Notes: generated from the letters alone by a model not told the origin. A stretch of DNA of 64,000 bases from Gemmata sp051859125 (GCF_051859125.1 NZ_JBHYGG010000101.1:9973-73972); one strand, 5' to 3'. Shown: positions 44,940 through 53,810, numbered from the stretch's first letter. Numbers and translations are program-made.

Positions 44940-45391
44940 GTGATGCGCTCCGAGGTTTCGCCGGCGTGCGGTCAGGCACGGCGGCAGGCGGGAAAGAACC
45001 AGTTCGACGGTTTCGGCGTTCTTCAAGCTCCGTCAACCGACAACCGACTTCGTGATTCGCGACTGAAATCCGTGTTCGCTGAGCTGGAGGCTTGCGTTTC
45101 AAGCCGGGCCGGTGCAGTTGGTTGTGGCTTGCTTCGGCGAGTTCGCTTGGCCCTCGACACTTCTTCTGACGCACACCGTAACCGGGAGTTCCCGATCCCG
45201 CACGAAAAAAGTCCAGAAACCGCGCCGGGTTGCGCCGCCGACGGGAATCCAACCCGAACTGGTACGCACCGTTCCGCTCCAATTCCGAACCGCGTGGCAC
45301 TCGACCGTACTCTCCCGGGGCCAGCGCGATCCTCGGCCGAGCGAGTCGCGACCGACGGCTCTGACGCCGGACGCCTCTCGATTAGGAGCAC

Positions 45392-45420
45392 TTGTCACGC
45401 CCCGAGGCGGTTGTTATCCT
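45392..45420 (+). promoter_or_regulatory. Sigma-70-like promoter for tRNA-Gln
   Basis: TTGTCA (45392-45397) and TATCCT (45415-45420) are separated by the optimal 17 nt. The -10 box ends 21 nt before the tRNA gene. This is the best-formed promoter in the window. Confidence 0.7.
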
Positions 45421-45441
45421 TCCAGTGTCGAGTTGATCGCC

Positions 45442-45512
45442 TACCCCGTAGTGTAACGGTAGCACAACAGATTCTGATTCTGTTTGTCTAGGTTCGAATC
45501 CTAGCGGGGTAA
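45442..45512 (+). tRNA. tRNA-Gln (anticodon CTG)
   Basis: Complete cloverleaf: 7-bp acceptor stem (TACCCCG with CGGGGTA), D arm, anticodon stem ACAGA/TCTGT with loop TTCTGAT giving anticodon CTG, and T arm CTAGG-TTCGAAT-CCTAG. The discriminator is A45512, and CCA is not encoded. It reads CAG codons. A promoter lies directly upstream and an intrinsic terminator directly downstream, so it is a single-gene transcript. Confidence 0.95.
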
Positions 45513-45518
45513 CTGCCG

Positions 45519-45558
45519 GAAGCCTCACAAGTGCAAGGACTTGTGAGGCTTCTTCGTT
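45519..45558 (+). terminator. Intrinsic terminator after tRNA-Gln
   Basis: GAAGCCTCACAAG (45519-45531) pairs exactly with CTTGTGAGGCTTC (45540-45552) around an 8-nt loop, followed by a short T-rich tail (TTCGTTT). Confidence 0.8.
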
Positions 45559-45755
45559 TGCCGCACGGGCCACACTCACGCCCCACACCCGGCTACCCCG
45601 CCGCTCCCCCGTGGTCGAGCGAAACGAAGGAGCGAACGGGTCACGCGGGTCTTGGCAGCCGACGGGTGCTGCACCGGGACCGGATCGGTGAATCCACCTC
45701 AAGTCGGCCGCCCGCACGCATCGATGTTGCCCTGCACCCGGAGAGTGCGAGGCCC

Positions 45756-46139
45756 ATGAACGCAACGCAACCAGACCTGATCGTCCGCAAGGCCCGGGGC
45801 ATGGGCCGGGGCGTGTTCGCCGGGCGCGCGTTCCGCAAGGGCGAAGTCATCGAGGTGTGCCCGGTCATCCGCATGCCTTCGGCCCCCGTCGGGAGCCTCG
45901 GGGTACTGGATCACTACGTCTTCAAGTGGGGACCGGGCGGCGAGGCCCTGGCCGTCGCACTGGGGTACGGGTCGCTGTACAACCACTCCCCGACGCCCAA
46001 CGCGCGCTTCTCCCCGCGGACCGCGAGGGACGACATCGTCTTTCGGGCCAGTCGCGACATCGCAGCAGGCGAGCAGATCGTCATCGACTACGAGTGGACC
46101 GAGGAGGACTACGCCGCGTTCCGCGCTCCTGTGGAGTAG
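45756..46139 (+). CDS. Stand-alone SET-domain protein
   Basis: A 127-aa protein consisting only of a SET domain, the fold of lysine methyltransferases. Visible motifs are GMGRGVFAGRAFRKGEVIE near the N-terminus, NHSPTPNA (Asn76-His77-Ser78) that contributes to S-adenosylmethionine binding, and GEQIVIDYEW with the catalytic-type Tyr112. Length and order match bacterial single-domain SET proteins. A target protein is not evident. The start ATG 45756 follows GGAGAG at 45740-45745. Confidence 0.88.
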   Translation: MNATQPDLIVRKARGMGRGVFAGRAFRKGEVIEVCPVIRMPSAPVGSLGVLDHYVFKWGPGGEALAVALGYGSLYNHSPTPNARFSPRTARDDIVFRASRDIAAGEQIVIDYEWTEEDYAAFRAPVE

Positions 46140-46278
46140 CCCGTCGCGCGCCTTCAGTGTTCGGCTGATTCGACGTGCCGCGATTCGCAAGTGCTGACCA
46201 GTTCTGGGTCATCGGCTTCGGCACACGAAGTGCATAACTTTCTGACGCCAGCGGACGTCGCCCCAAGAGGAGACACGC

Positions 46279-46644
46279 ATGCGTCAGTTCATCTTCACGG
46301 CGGCTGCCGCCGCCGCACTCGCGGTTGCCGCCCCGTCGGTCGCCAGTGCACAGGTCATTGTGGGCGGGGGTTACCCGGCGTACTATGGCGGGTACTCGCA
46401 GTACGGCTACGGCACGGGTCTGTCGATCGGCAACGGCGGTCTGCTTCAACTCGGCTTGAATTCCGTCTTGGGCGGGAACAACTACGGCTACTCGCCCGGC
46501 TACTACGGCGGGTACAACAACTACGGTTACGGCGGGTACAGCAACTACGGCTACCGCTCGTACAGCAACTACGGGAATCGCGGTTACGGCTACGGAAACC
46601 GCGGCTACGGCAACCGCTACTCGGGCGGCCGTCGCTTCCGCTAA
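46279..46644 (+). CDS. Exported Gly/Tyr-rich repeat protein
   Basis: A 121-aa secreted protein. A signal peptide ends near PSVASA/Q (residue 24-25). The mature part is dominated by short Tyr/Gly/Asn repeats (YGGYNNYGYGG, YSNYGYRS, YGNRGYGYGN) encoded by imperfect DNA repeats. It ends in Arg residues. Such composition suggests a structural or self-associating surface protein, but no family is recognised. AGAGGAGA at about 46266-46273 serves as the ribosome site. Confidence 0.8.
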   Translation: MRQFIFTAAAAAALAVAAPSVASAQVIVGGGYPAYYGGYSQYGYGTGLSIGNGGLLQLGLNSVLGGNNYGYSPGYYGGYNNYGYGGYSNYGYRSYSNYGNRGYGYGNRGYGNRYSGGRRFR

Positions 46645-46663
46645 TCCCCGTGCGACGACAAGC

Positions 46664-46692
46664 GACCGCCGGATTAACTCCGGCGGTCTCTT
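46664..46692 (+). terminator. Terminator after the Gly/Tyr-rich gene
   Basis: GACCGCCGG (46664-46672) pairs with CCGGCGGTC (46680-46688) around a 7-nt loop, followed by TCTT. Confidence 0.65.
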
Positions 46693-46859
46693 CGCGCGCT
46701 TCGATCTGCTCGCGCCGTCCGGCCGTTCGCAACGGGTTCGGTGCGGGGCTTTCCACGCCCGCGTTGCAAGTTTTGGGTGTTGGAGTCGAGGGAAGTAGGC
46801 TCGACCCGGAGGGGTCGGGCAGAATTACCCGCCCCGGATCGGGCTGGGAGGTGTTGAAG

Positions 46860-46901
46860 GGGTGACTGACGGGATTCGAACCCGCGACTTCCAGATCCAC
46901 A
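46860..46901 (-). pseudogene. tRNA-His 3' fragment (att-like direct repeat)
   Basis: This 42-nt stretch matches 53699-53740 of the intact tRNA-His gene with one mismatch (C46877 against T53716, in the T loop). In tRNA orientation it runs from the anticodon through the variable region and T arm to just past the acceptor 3' strand. No 5' half exists here, and the sequence beyond 46901 is unrelated. Both copies point the same way, as expected for the direct repeat left when an element integrates into the 3' part of a tRNA gene. Confidence 0.9.
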
Positions 46902-46902
46902 G

Positions 46903-47537
46903 ACCCCAAATTAAGGCCGTGCTCGTCCCGGTCCAGGAACTTGAGTCGGTCCCCGCGACGGTTGCCGAACACGAACAGGGCGGCGGCGAGCGGGTCCCGC
47001 CGGAGGTGGGCGCGGACGAGGGCCGAGAGCCCACCGAAGCTCTTGCGCATGTCCGTGGGCGTAGACGAACACCCGCCCGGGCAGTGCCCAGTTCAGCACG
47101 ACGCGGTATCGAGGGCGGCGACCACGGCACGCAGGTGCGCCGCGTCGTACCCCGCCGGGCCCCGGAGGACGTGCCCGGACCGGAGCACCTGTTCCAACGG
47201 GGTGTTGGGTACGACACACAGAGTCAACAAGTTCGGGCGCGGAACCCGAGCCGACCCCAACACGGTGCGACGCGGGCGCGTGTCGAGCTACGACGGGGCG
47301 AAGTGGCTGGCGCGGGGGGGAGTGAGTGCGTGCGGCCGTCGGTGCGCCGTCACGAGCCGCGATCTCCCTCCGCCGCGCGTCGAAGGACGGCTCGGTGAGT
47401 CGGGGCTCGCGGCAGAAGTCGCGGACGTTCAGACCCGAGGCGACCGCTGCCGCGAGCGTCGTACGCCAGAACCGTTCGAGCTTGGGATCACGCAGGTGGG
47501 GCCGCGGCACGGCGGGTTGGCCGGGGAAATGCCCCAT
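46903..47537 (-). pseudogene. IS66-family remnant (TnpA-like and TnpB fragments)
   Basis: Two decayed pieces of an IS66-type element. The first (about 47489-47351) encodes ERFWRTTLAAAVASGLNVRDF and LTEPSFDARRREIAARD, like the IS66 accessory protein TnpA. The second encodes LNWALPGRVFVYA near 47100-47060 and then, in another frame, MRKSFGGLSALVRAHL ... FVFGNRRGDRLKFLDRD (47050-46915), the TnpB signature, so at least one frameshift is present. The C-terminus and the TnpC transposase are missing, and no terminal repeats are visible. It starts right beside the tRNA-His fragment. Confidence 0.82.
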
Positions 47538-47788
47538 CGTACGTCAACACGCAAGACCTGGCCTTCACCGGACGATTGTACGGTGCCTCGCCCGACGGCT
47601 TCCGAAGTGGTCCATCGCGCCGGCGGCCTTCCCCCGAAGGCATGCAGAATCCCAAGGTGGTAGGGGCCATCTGCTCGGGCAGGACGCTAAGTGCTTTACG
47701 CAATTAGAATTGCTTCGCCGGATCTTCCAACTCTACTTGTAACGTGACAGAGTCAGCCCTCGCACAGGCGAATGACCGTTTCCCGTCG

Positions 47789-47817
47789 TTGACATACTGC
47801 ACAAACCCGATCATTAT
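47789..47817 (+). promoter_or_regulatory. Candidate promoter upstream of the second DUF1559 gene
   Basis: A perfect TTGACA (47789-47794) is followed after 17 nt by CATTAT (47812-47817). It lies in the gene-poor, less GC-rich interval 47538-48061, about 245 nt before the DUF1559 gene. That interval also contains a 10-bp hairpin (TACCAGCGAT ... ATCGCTGGTA, 47986-48008). Apart from a doubtful 98-codon minus-strand frame (47704-48000) I see no gene in it. Confidence 0.5.
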
Positions 47818-48061
47818 AGTGGCGTAGTCGACACCGACTCTTGAATCTCCTCCGACGGTTGAGTTCGGCGACAACAGGTTGGGTGAACTTCGCGGCGACG
47901 GGCGCCGGGACTGTCCTGGGAAAGCCGGCTTCTCTCTCCAATTCCAAGGCCTTTCGGGGCGGCAAGCACACTTACCCTCCGGCCGTACCAGCGATTGCAT
48001 CGCTGGTATCGTTCCGACCTGCGCGTACGGGCGGACACGTTGTACTCATTTGGGGTGAACT

Positions 48062-49123
48062 ATGCAAATTCAACGTCGTGGATTCACTTTGATTGAACTG
48101 CTAGTGGTCATCGCGATCATTGCAGTTCTTATTGGCCTCCTTCTGCCGGCCGTACAAAAATTTCGCGAAGCTGCGGCACGAGCGACGTGCCAGAACAATT
48201 TGAAGCAGATTGGGCTAGCGCTCCACAACTACGAGAGCAGCCGCGGTCAGTTCCCGCCGGCGGCCGTGTGGCGGTCCGACCCCGCCAACCCGCCTGCGCC
48301 CCCGATCCCGCCAGGGTGGTACACGTTGGACGCGACCGGAGCCCCCACCACCACGGGGAGCGTCAGACACTCGATGTGGGCGTTCATCCTGCCCGAGATC
48401 GAGCAGGGGACGATCGCCGCGAACTATGACTTCCACACGCACTGGACGAGCGGCGTGAACGCGAACCTGAGTGCGAAAGACATCAAAACCTACCAGTGCC
48501 CGTCCGCCCGCAACCCGCGGAAGGACGACACGAACAGCTCCGGCGTGCCACTCGCCGTTCCCGTCTCGTGCGGCGACTACGCCCCGCTGAGCGGCATCCA
48601 CCCGAATCTGAACAACGCCGTCCCGCAGATCGTCGCGCCGCGGGGCGACACGACCGGGCTGTTTAAGAACGTGTGGTTCCCGCCGGACCCGACCACCCGC
48701 ATCGCGAGCGTCACGGACGGGCTCTCGAACACGATCGCCGTGGTGGAAGACGCGGGCAGACCGGACCTGTTCATCGGCACCGTGAAGCAGCCGTTCCCGA
48801 CCCCTGCGTCGACGACCGGCGGGCTACCCGACAAGAGCAGTTACGGCGGGAACACGCAACTCAACGGTTACGTTTCGGGCGCCGGTTGGGGTCAACCCCG
48901 CAACCAGATCATCGTCGGTGGCTGGAACAAGGCCGCGAACACGTACTTCGGCACCACCATGATTAACGGCACCAACTCACAAGAGGCTTACTCGTTCCAC
49001 ACCGGTGGAGCAAACGTCCTGTTCGGGGACGGGTCCGTTCGGTTCCTCCGAGACAGCATCACCGCGGAAGCCTTCGTGTCGTTCGTGACAAAATCCGCCG
49101 GGGACATCCCGAGCGAGAACTAA
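48062..49123 (+). CDS. DUF1559 prepilin-like protein
   Basis: A 353-aa DUF1559 protein. The N-terminus RRGFTLIELLVVIAIIAVL is a canonical prepilin signal (Gly/Phe with Glu at +5), then LLLPAVQKFREAAARATCQNN, and the C-terminus has FHTGGANVLFGDGSVRFL. The first roughly 45 codons use more A/T in third positions than the rest, unlike its neighbours, which may reflect separate origin or recombination. Its stop region overlaps the truncated end of the convergent cytochrome gene by 4 nt. Confidence 0.93.
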   Translation: MQIQRRGFTLIELLVVIAIIAVLIGLLLPAVQKFREAAARATCQNNLKQIGLALHNYESSRGQFPPAAVWRSDPANPPAPPIPPGWYTLDATGAPTTTGSVRHSMWAFILPEIEQGTIAANYDFHTHWTSGVNANLSAKDIKTYQCPSARNPRKDDTNSSGVPLAVPVSCGDYAPLSGIHPNLNNAVPQIVAPRGDTTGLFKNVWFPPDPTTRIASVTDGLSNTIAVVEDAGRPDLFIGTVKQPFPTPASTTGGLPDKSSYGGNTQLNGYVSGAGWGQPRNQIIVGGWNKAANTYFGTTMINGTNSQEAYSFHTGGANVLFGDGSVRFLRDSITAEAFVSFVTKSAGDIPSEN

Positions 49124-51132
49124 GCCGAGTCACAACTCAGGAGGTTCACCTCGGCGTCGAGCCGGCGGCGGGTGAACCGCCACAGCGACACGTTCGTCTC
49201 GTCCTTCGCGGTGTTGGCGGCGTCGGCCCCGCTGCCCAGTTGGTACGTCCGGCTCAGGACCAGTTCGCGGACCGTCTTCTTGACGGACCACCCCTGTGCG
49301 ACGAACCGGGACGAGAGGAAGTCCAGCAGTTCCGGGTGCGTGGGCCGCTGGCCCTGGTCGCCGAAGTCGTCGAGGGTGGGGACGATCCCGGCCCCGAACA
49401 GCTTCGACCAGACGCGGTTCACGAACACCCGCGACGTGAGCGGGTGGTCCGGCCGCGTGAGCCAGTCGGCGAGTTGCCGGCGGCCGCTCTCCTTGGTGTC
49501 GAAGACCGGCGGGTCCGCGACGGCGATCACCTTCGGGAACCCGCGGGGGACGACCGGGCCGAGTTGGTCCACTTCGCCGCGGTGCCGCAGGGGCGTGTCG
49601 CTGGGGTCCTCACGGTCGGCGAGCGCGACGGCGTGGGTGAACACCTGCGGCAGGGCCTCCTTCGCCCGGAGGTTCGCGAGGTGAGTGTTCGCCCTGGTGA
49701 ACGCCTCCTGAGCGGCGACCACCTCGGGCGTTTCCGGAACCGCCGGGTTCGCGGCCGGGACCGGGGCCCCCGGGGGGCCGCCCGCCGGAACGCCGCGGAG
49801 CTTGGCGAGCGCCTCCCGCGTCGCCGCGACGTCCTTCAGCGCGGCCGCGATCTCGGCTTCAAGTTTCGGATCGGCCGCCGCGGCCTTCGCGTTCGAGAGC
49901 GGCACCAGGAGCTCCGCGCGGCCCGCCTGGAACTGCCGGTTCTGAACGCCGGCCCGCGTGTCGGTGCTGCGGAAGATGCCCGCCAGCGCGTAGTAGTCCG
50001 ACATCGCGATAGGGTCGAACTTGTGCTCGTGGCACCGGGCGCAGCCGACCGAGAGCGCGAGCACGCCGCGCCCGATGTTCTCGATCTGCTCGTTCGCGAT
50101 CTCCATCAGGAACGACACGCGGTTGCGGTCGTTGATGCCCTTCGGCCCGAGGGCGAGGAACCCGGTGGCGACGGTGTTCGCGTCCCGCTCGGCCGGCGTC
50201 TCCGCGGGGAGCAGGTCGCCCGCGATCTGCTCGGCCAGGAACCGGTTGTACGGCTTGTCCGCGTTGAACGCGTCGATGACCCAGTCGCGGTACCGCCACG
50301 CCTGCGGGTAGATGAAGTTCCGCTCCTTGCCCGTGCTTTCCGCGTACCGGGCGATGTCCAGCCAGTGGCGGCCCCAGCGCTCGCCGAAGGCCTTCGAGGC
50401 GAGGAGTTCGTCGACGATCTTCTCGCGGGCCGCCCGGGACGCGTCCCCCTTCAGGGCGGCGATGTGCTCGAGACTCGGCGGCAGGCCAACGAGGTCGAGA
50501 CTCACGCGCCGGAGCCACACGAGCGGGTCCGCGTCGGCGACCGGCTTCGTCCCGGTCTTCGCCTGCGTCGCCGCGACGAAGTTGTCGACCGGCGACCAGG
50601 CCCACCCCTTCCCGGCATCGGGGACCGCCGGCTCCTTGACGGGCTGGTAGGCCCACCCTTCGGCCCGGGCCTTCGCGAAGTCGATCTTCTTCCCGGGGAC
50701 TTTAACCGGGGGAGTCACGCGGGGGTCCGGTGCCCCCATCTTGACCCACGCGGCGATGTCCGCGATCTCGTCGTCTGTGAGCGGTCCGGCCGGCGGCATC
50801 TGGCGAGCGCCCCTCCCGGGTCGGAACCCCCCTTCGGGCCGCAGCGCCTTCAACAGGAGACTCGCCTCGGGGCTCTTGCTGTCGATCAGCGCGCCCCGGG
50901 TGCCACCGATCCGGATCCCTTCGGGCGTATCGAGCCGCAGCCCCCCGGGTGCTTGAGTGCTGCCGGAGTGGCACTCGAAGCAGTTCTTGACGAGGACCGG
51001 GCGGATCTTCTTCTCGAAGAACACGACCTGTTCCTTGGTTGGGGGCGGGTTCGGATCGGCGGCGCGGGCCGGGTCGGGCGCGGCCCAAAAAACCACGGCT
51101 GCGGCGAGCAGTCGTAACCGAGGGAACCACAT
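49120..51132 (-). pseudogene. Truncated planctomycete cytochrome c (DUF1549/DUF1553) protein
   Basis: A 670-codon gene lacking the 3' part of its family. A signal peptide (to about residue 24) precedes a PSCyt1 haem-binding domain with CFECH (51-55), a PSCyt2/DUF1549 domain (RVSLDLVGLPPS, ERWGRHWLDIARYAES) with CARCHEHKFDPI, and the first part of DUF1553 (TSRVFVNRVWSKLFGAG, LSRTYQ, FTRRRLDAEV). Full-length members continue for some 200-300 residues. Here the frame ends 11 codons after RRRLDAEV, exactly where the convergent DUF1559 gene ends. ATG 51132 has GAGGA 8 nt upstream. It may still be expressed but is unlikely to be fully functional. Confidence 0.85.
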
Positions 51133-51338
51133 GTCACATTCCTCAAATGCATGGAGGATCGACCGTGCCACGCGGATTGGCCGGCCACGACGTCAGCGCG
51201 GAGAGGGACCCACCCACCGATTCCCCGTGGGAAGCCGAGGGCGAGCAAATGAGGAGAAAGTGGAAATGCGTCTGAACAAGCGCCCTGGTGTTTGTCGACC
51301 GCGAAATCGCTGACCCGCGGGCCGCCAAACCGCTTGTA

Positions 51339-51368
51339 GCTCTGCTCCGACTGCGGTCGGAGCAGAGC
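51339..51368. repeat. 13-bp inverted repeat in a divergent intergenic region
   Basis: GCTCTGCTCCGAC (51339-51351) pairs exactly with GTCGGAGCAGAGC (51356-51368), loop TGCG. It lies in the 340-nt gap 51133-51472 between divergent genes, where I see no gene. It may be an operator, a terminator or a shorter relative of the long inverted repeats. Confidence 0.6.
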
Positions 51369-51472
51369 CGTCACTAATATGGTCGATTTAGTGGAGTTTG
51401 GCAACTTTCCTTCCTGACAAAGTGAGGTCGTGCCGAGTTGCCACACCGGAGGGGGCGGGGTAGTGTCACCTC

Positions 51473-52897
51473 ATGAAATCCTGGATCCGCACCGAAGACA
51501 CACTTGCCGTCCTGCTCGGGCTCGGCGTTCTTGCCCTCAGTTTGCCCGGGGTCGCGGGGTACGACCTCCTCGGGTGGGCGGCGTCCGTCAAGATTTGGGT
51601 CGATCCCGCGCTGGCCGTCGCACCCGCATCCAAGGGCTACGCCGCGATAACCGGACCGGGGTCGGTCGCGGCGACGTTCGGATTTTTGCTCGCGGTCCTC
51701 TGTGCGGGAATGGCCTTCATCGGGGCGTCGCCCGGGAAGTTCGCGGTGCGCTTCACCGTACTGTTCGCCCTGGCGTTCGGGTGCTGGGTCGGCGGGCACT
51801 ACGCCTACGTCGCGGCGACGCCGGACAAGTTGCCGAAGGGCGTCGAGTGGTCGCTCGGGCTGACCAACGAGGCGGGCTACCTCTTTGCGCTCCTCGGCGG
51901 GCTCGTCATCGCCAACTTCTTGCCGGCGTTCGGGGCGTGGCTGAAGGACGCGGGGCGGTCGGAACTGTACATCAAGGCGGCGATCATCATCATCGGCGCG
52001 AGCCTCGGCGCGAAGGCGGCGGACGAGAGCAGCAAGACGCAGGCGATCCTCTTCCGCGGCCTCGCCGCGATCATCGAGGCGTACCTCGTCTACTGGGCGT
52101 TCGTCTACCTCGTCGCCCGGAAGTTCTTCGGCTTCAGCCGGGAGTGGGCGGCCCCGCTCGCGTCCGGCATCTCGATCTGCGGCGTTTCCGCGGCCATCAC
52201 CACCGGCGCGGCCATCCGCGCGCGGCCGGTCGTGCCCGTGATGGTGTCGTCGCTGGTGGTGATCTTCTCGGTCATCGAGATGCTGATCCTGCCGCAACTG
52301 GCGCGGGCGCTGCTCGCGAACGAGCCGATGGTCGCCGCCGCGTGGATGGGGCTGGCCGTGAAGACGGACGGGGCCGCGATCTCGACCGGGACCCTGACGG
52401 CCGGGCTGTTCTTCCCCGGCAGCGAGGGCGCGGCGAGCCGCGAAGCAATGATCCTGACCACGACGACGGTGAAGGTGTTCATCGACCTGTTCATCGGCGT
52501 CTGGGCGGTGATCCTCGCGGTCATCTGGACGAAGGTGATCGACCGAAGGCCCGGCGCGACGGTGCCCTGGCGGGACATCTGGGAGCGGTTCCCGAAGTTC
52601 GTGTTCGGCTACGTCCTGACGTTCGGCGTGTGCTTCGCGATCGGCCTGGCGAGCCCGGCGTCGGTCGCGCCAATGAAGGTCGGCTCCGAGCATGCGGACG
52701 TGTTCCGGCGGTTGTTCTTCGTGCTCACGTTCTTCTCGATCGGCCTCGCGGCGAACTTCCGCCGGCTCTGGGCGGAGGGGCTCGGCAGGCTGGCGCTCGT
52801 GTACGTCGTGTGCCTGTTCGGCTTCGTGATCTGGGTCGGGCTCGGCATCTCGTGGCTGTTCTTTCACGGCGTCAGCCCGGTCTCCGGGAAGGGGTAG
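51473..52897 (+). CDS. YeiH-type putative sulfate exporter family membrane protein
   Basis: A 474-aa polytopic membrane protein with about 11-12 hydrophobic segments. The segment SGISICGVSAAITTGAAI and the flanking GASLGAKA and GLAVKTDGAAIS resemble the YeiH/PSE (UPF0324) family of putative anion exporters. It is longer than YeiH (about 350 aa), with extra helices at the N-terminus and a soluble loop of about 30 residues at about 40-70. A one-helix protein gene follows after 2 nt. The transported ion is not established. Confidence 0.8.
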   Translation: MKSWIRTEDTLAVLLGLGVLALSLPGVAGYDLLGWAASVKIWVDPALAVAPASKGYAAITGPGSVAATFGFLLAVLCAGMAFIGASPGKFAVRFTVLFALAFGCWVGGHYAYVAATPDKLPKGVEWSLGLTNEAGYLFALLGGLVIANFLPAFGAWLKDAGRSELYIKAAIIIIGASLGAKAADESSKTQAILFRGLAAIIEAYLVYWAFVYLVARKFFGFSREWAAPLASGISICGVSAAITTGAAIRARPVVPVMVSSLVVIFSVIEMLILPQLARALLANEPMVAAAWMGLAVKTDGAAISTGTLTAGLFFPGSEGAASREAMILTTTTVKVFIDLFIGVWAVILAVIWTKVIDRRPGATVPWRDIWERFPKFVFGYVLTFGVCFAIGLASPASVAPMKVGSEHADVFRRLFFVLTFFSIGLAANFRRLWAEGLGRLALVYVVCLFGFVIWVGLGISWLFFHGVSPVSGKG

Positions 52898-52899
52898 GC

Positions 52900-53067
52900 G
52901 TGGACCCGAAACCAACGGACGAAGAAACGGCCGACGAAATCGCCAGGGTCGAGGCGGAGCCGCTGTTGCCGGTCGAGAAGCAGCTCATCGCCGGGAGCCT
53001 GCTCCTCGGCGTGGTGCTGCTCGGCGTGCTGCTGTGGGTGACGGCGGCGTACTTCCCGTCGAAGTGA
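52900..53067 (+). CDS. Small single-helix membrane protein
   Basis: A 55-aa protein from GTG 52900: an acidic soluble N-terminus (about 25 residues) and one transmembrane helix (LIAGSLLLGVVLLGVLLWV). The 2-nt gap to the transporter suggests an accessory subunit. No family is recognised. Confidence 0.65.
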   Translation: MDPKPTDEETADEIARVEAEPLLPVEKQLIAGSLLLGVVLLGVLLWVTAAYFPSK

Positions 53068-53069
53068 TC

Positions 53070-53594
53070 TACTCGCCCTGACGTGGGCCGCCGCGGACCT
53101 GAACAAGGGGACGATCGACGTGCGGCGTTCACTCTCGCAGGTGAAGAAGCAGTTCATCCTGAAGGAGCCGAAGTGCCGGTCGGGGAAGCGCGTCGTCGCC
53201 CTGCCGATGTTCGCCCTCACCGCACTTCAGGAGCACCGGGCTGCCCGGTTCAAGGCCGGGACGGTGACCGGGCCGGTGTTCGGCACGAAGGCCGGGGTGC
53301 ACCTCCAGCGGTCGAACGCGCTCCGCGAGTTCCGCACCCTGGTCGCCCGAGCGAACAAGGCCGAGAAGATGGCGGCGGACGAGGCCAAGGCGCACCCGGA
53401 GCTCGTCCCCGAGGGGATCCGGTTCCACGACCTGCGGCACACCCGGACCTCGGCCCTGGTCGCGGCCGGGCACAGCCTCAAGGCCGTCCCGCCGGCTCGG
53501 ACATTCGGGCGTGTCGATGACCCTGACGGTGTACGCGCACTTGATGCCCGACGACGCCAAGCTGGCGAGCGGGGCCGGGTCACTGTTCGGGTGA
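53070..53594 (+). pseudogene. Tyrosine recombinase (phage-type integrase), truncated and frameshifted
   Basis: Remnant of the catalytic domain of a tyrosine recombinase. Reading from about 53070 the frame gives LALTWAAADLNKGTIDV, SGKRVVALP and the HxLRH box HDLRHTRTSALVAAGH (about 53425-53472). The frame is then lost near 53490-53500 and resumes in another frame with GHSGVSMTLTVYAHL, carrying the nucleophilic Tyr, and stops at 53594. The N-terminal DNA-binding domain is absent. It lies about 105 nt from the intact tRNA-His, the usual position for an integrase of a tRNA-targeting element. Confidence 0.88.
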
Positions 53595-53699
53595 GTCCGC
53601 CGATTGGCCGTACCCAGGCCGTACTGAGGGGTTATTCTGACGCGGGCCGGAAACTGAAGAAGCACCGCAACCCCTTGAGATTGCAGTGCTTCGGTAAAG

Positions 53700-53774
53700 G
53701 GTGACTGACGGGATTTGAACCCGCGACTTCCAGATCCACAATCTGGCGCTCTAACCAACTGAGCTACAGCCACC
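53700..53774 (-). tRNA. tRNA-His (anticodon GTG), G-1 and C73 encoded
   Basis: Complete cloverleaf on the minus strand: acceptor GTGGCTG/CAGTCAC with a G.T pair at position 4, D arm GCTCAGTTGGTTAGAGC, anticodon stem CCAGA/TCTGG with loop TTGTGGA (anticodon GTG), and T arm GGG-TTCAAAT-CCC. The extra 5' G-1 (complement of C53774) is encoded and can face C73 (complement of G53700), as in most bacteria. CCA is not encoded. A 42-nt piece is duplicated at 46860-46901. It lies 61 nt downstream of a thg1-like gene on the same strand. Confidence 0.96.
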
Positions 53775-53810
53775 GTCATCGGTCGGTTCGAAATCCCGCC
53801 CGCGTAATTA

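Noticed and set aside
46860..46901. A second functional tRNA-His gene
   Set aside because: Only the 3' half is present; the acceptor 5' strand, D arm and 5' anticodon stem are missing and replaced by IS-like sequence.
47704..48000. A 98-codon minus-strand gene between the IS66 remnant and the DUF1559 gene
   Set aside because: No ribosome site, domain or neighbour support was seen, and it overlaps a good plus-strand promoter candidate; left unannotated.
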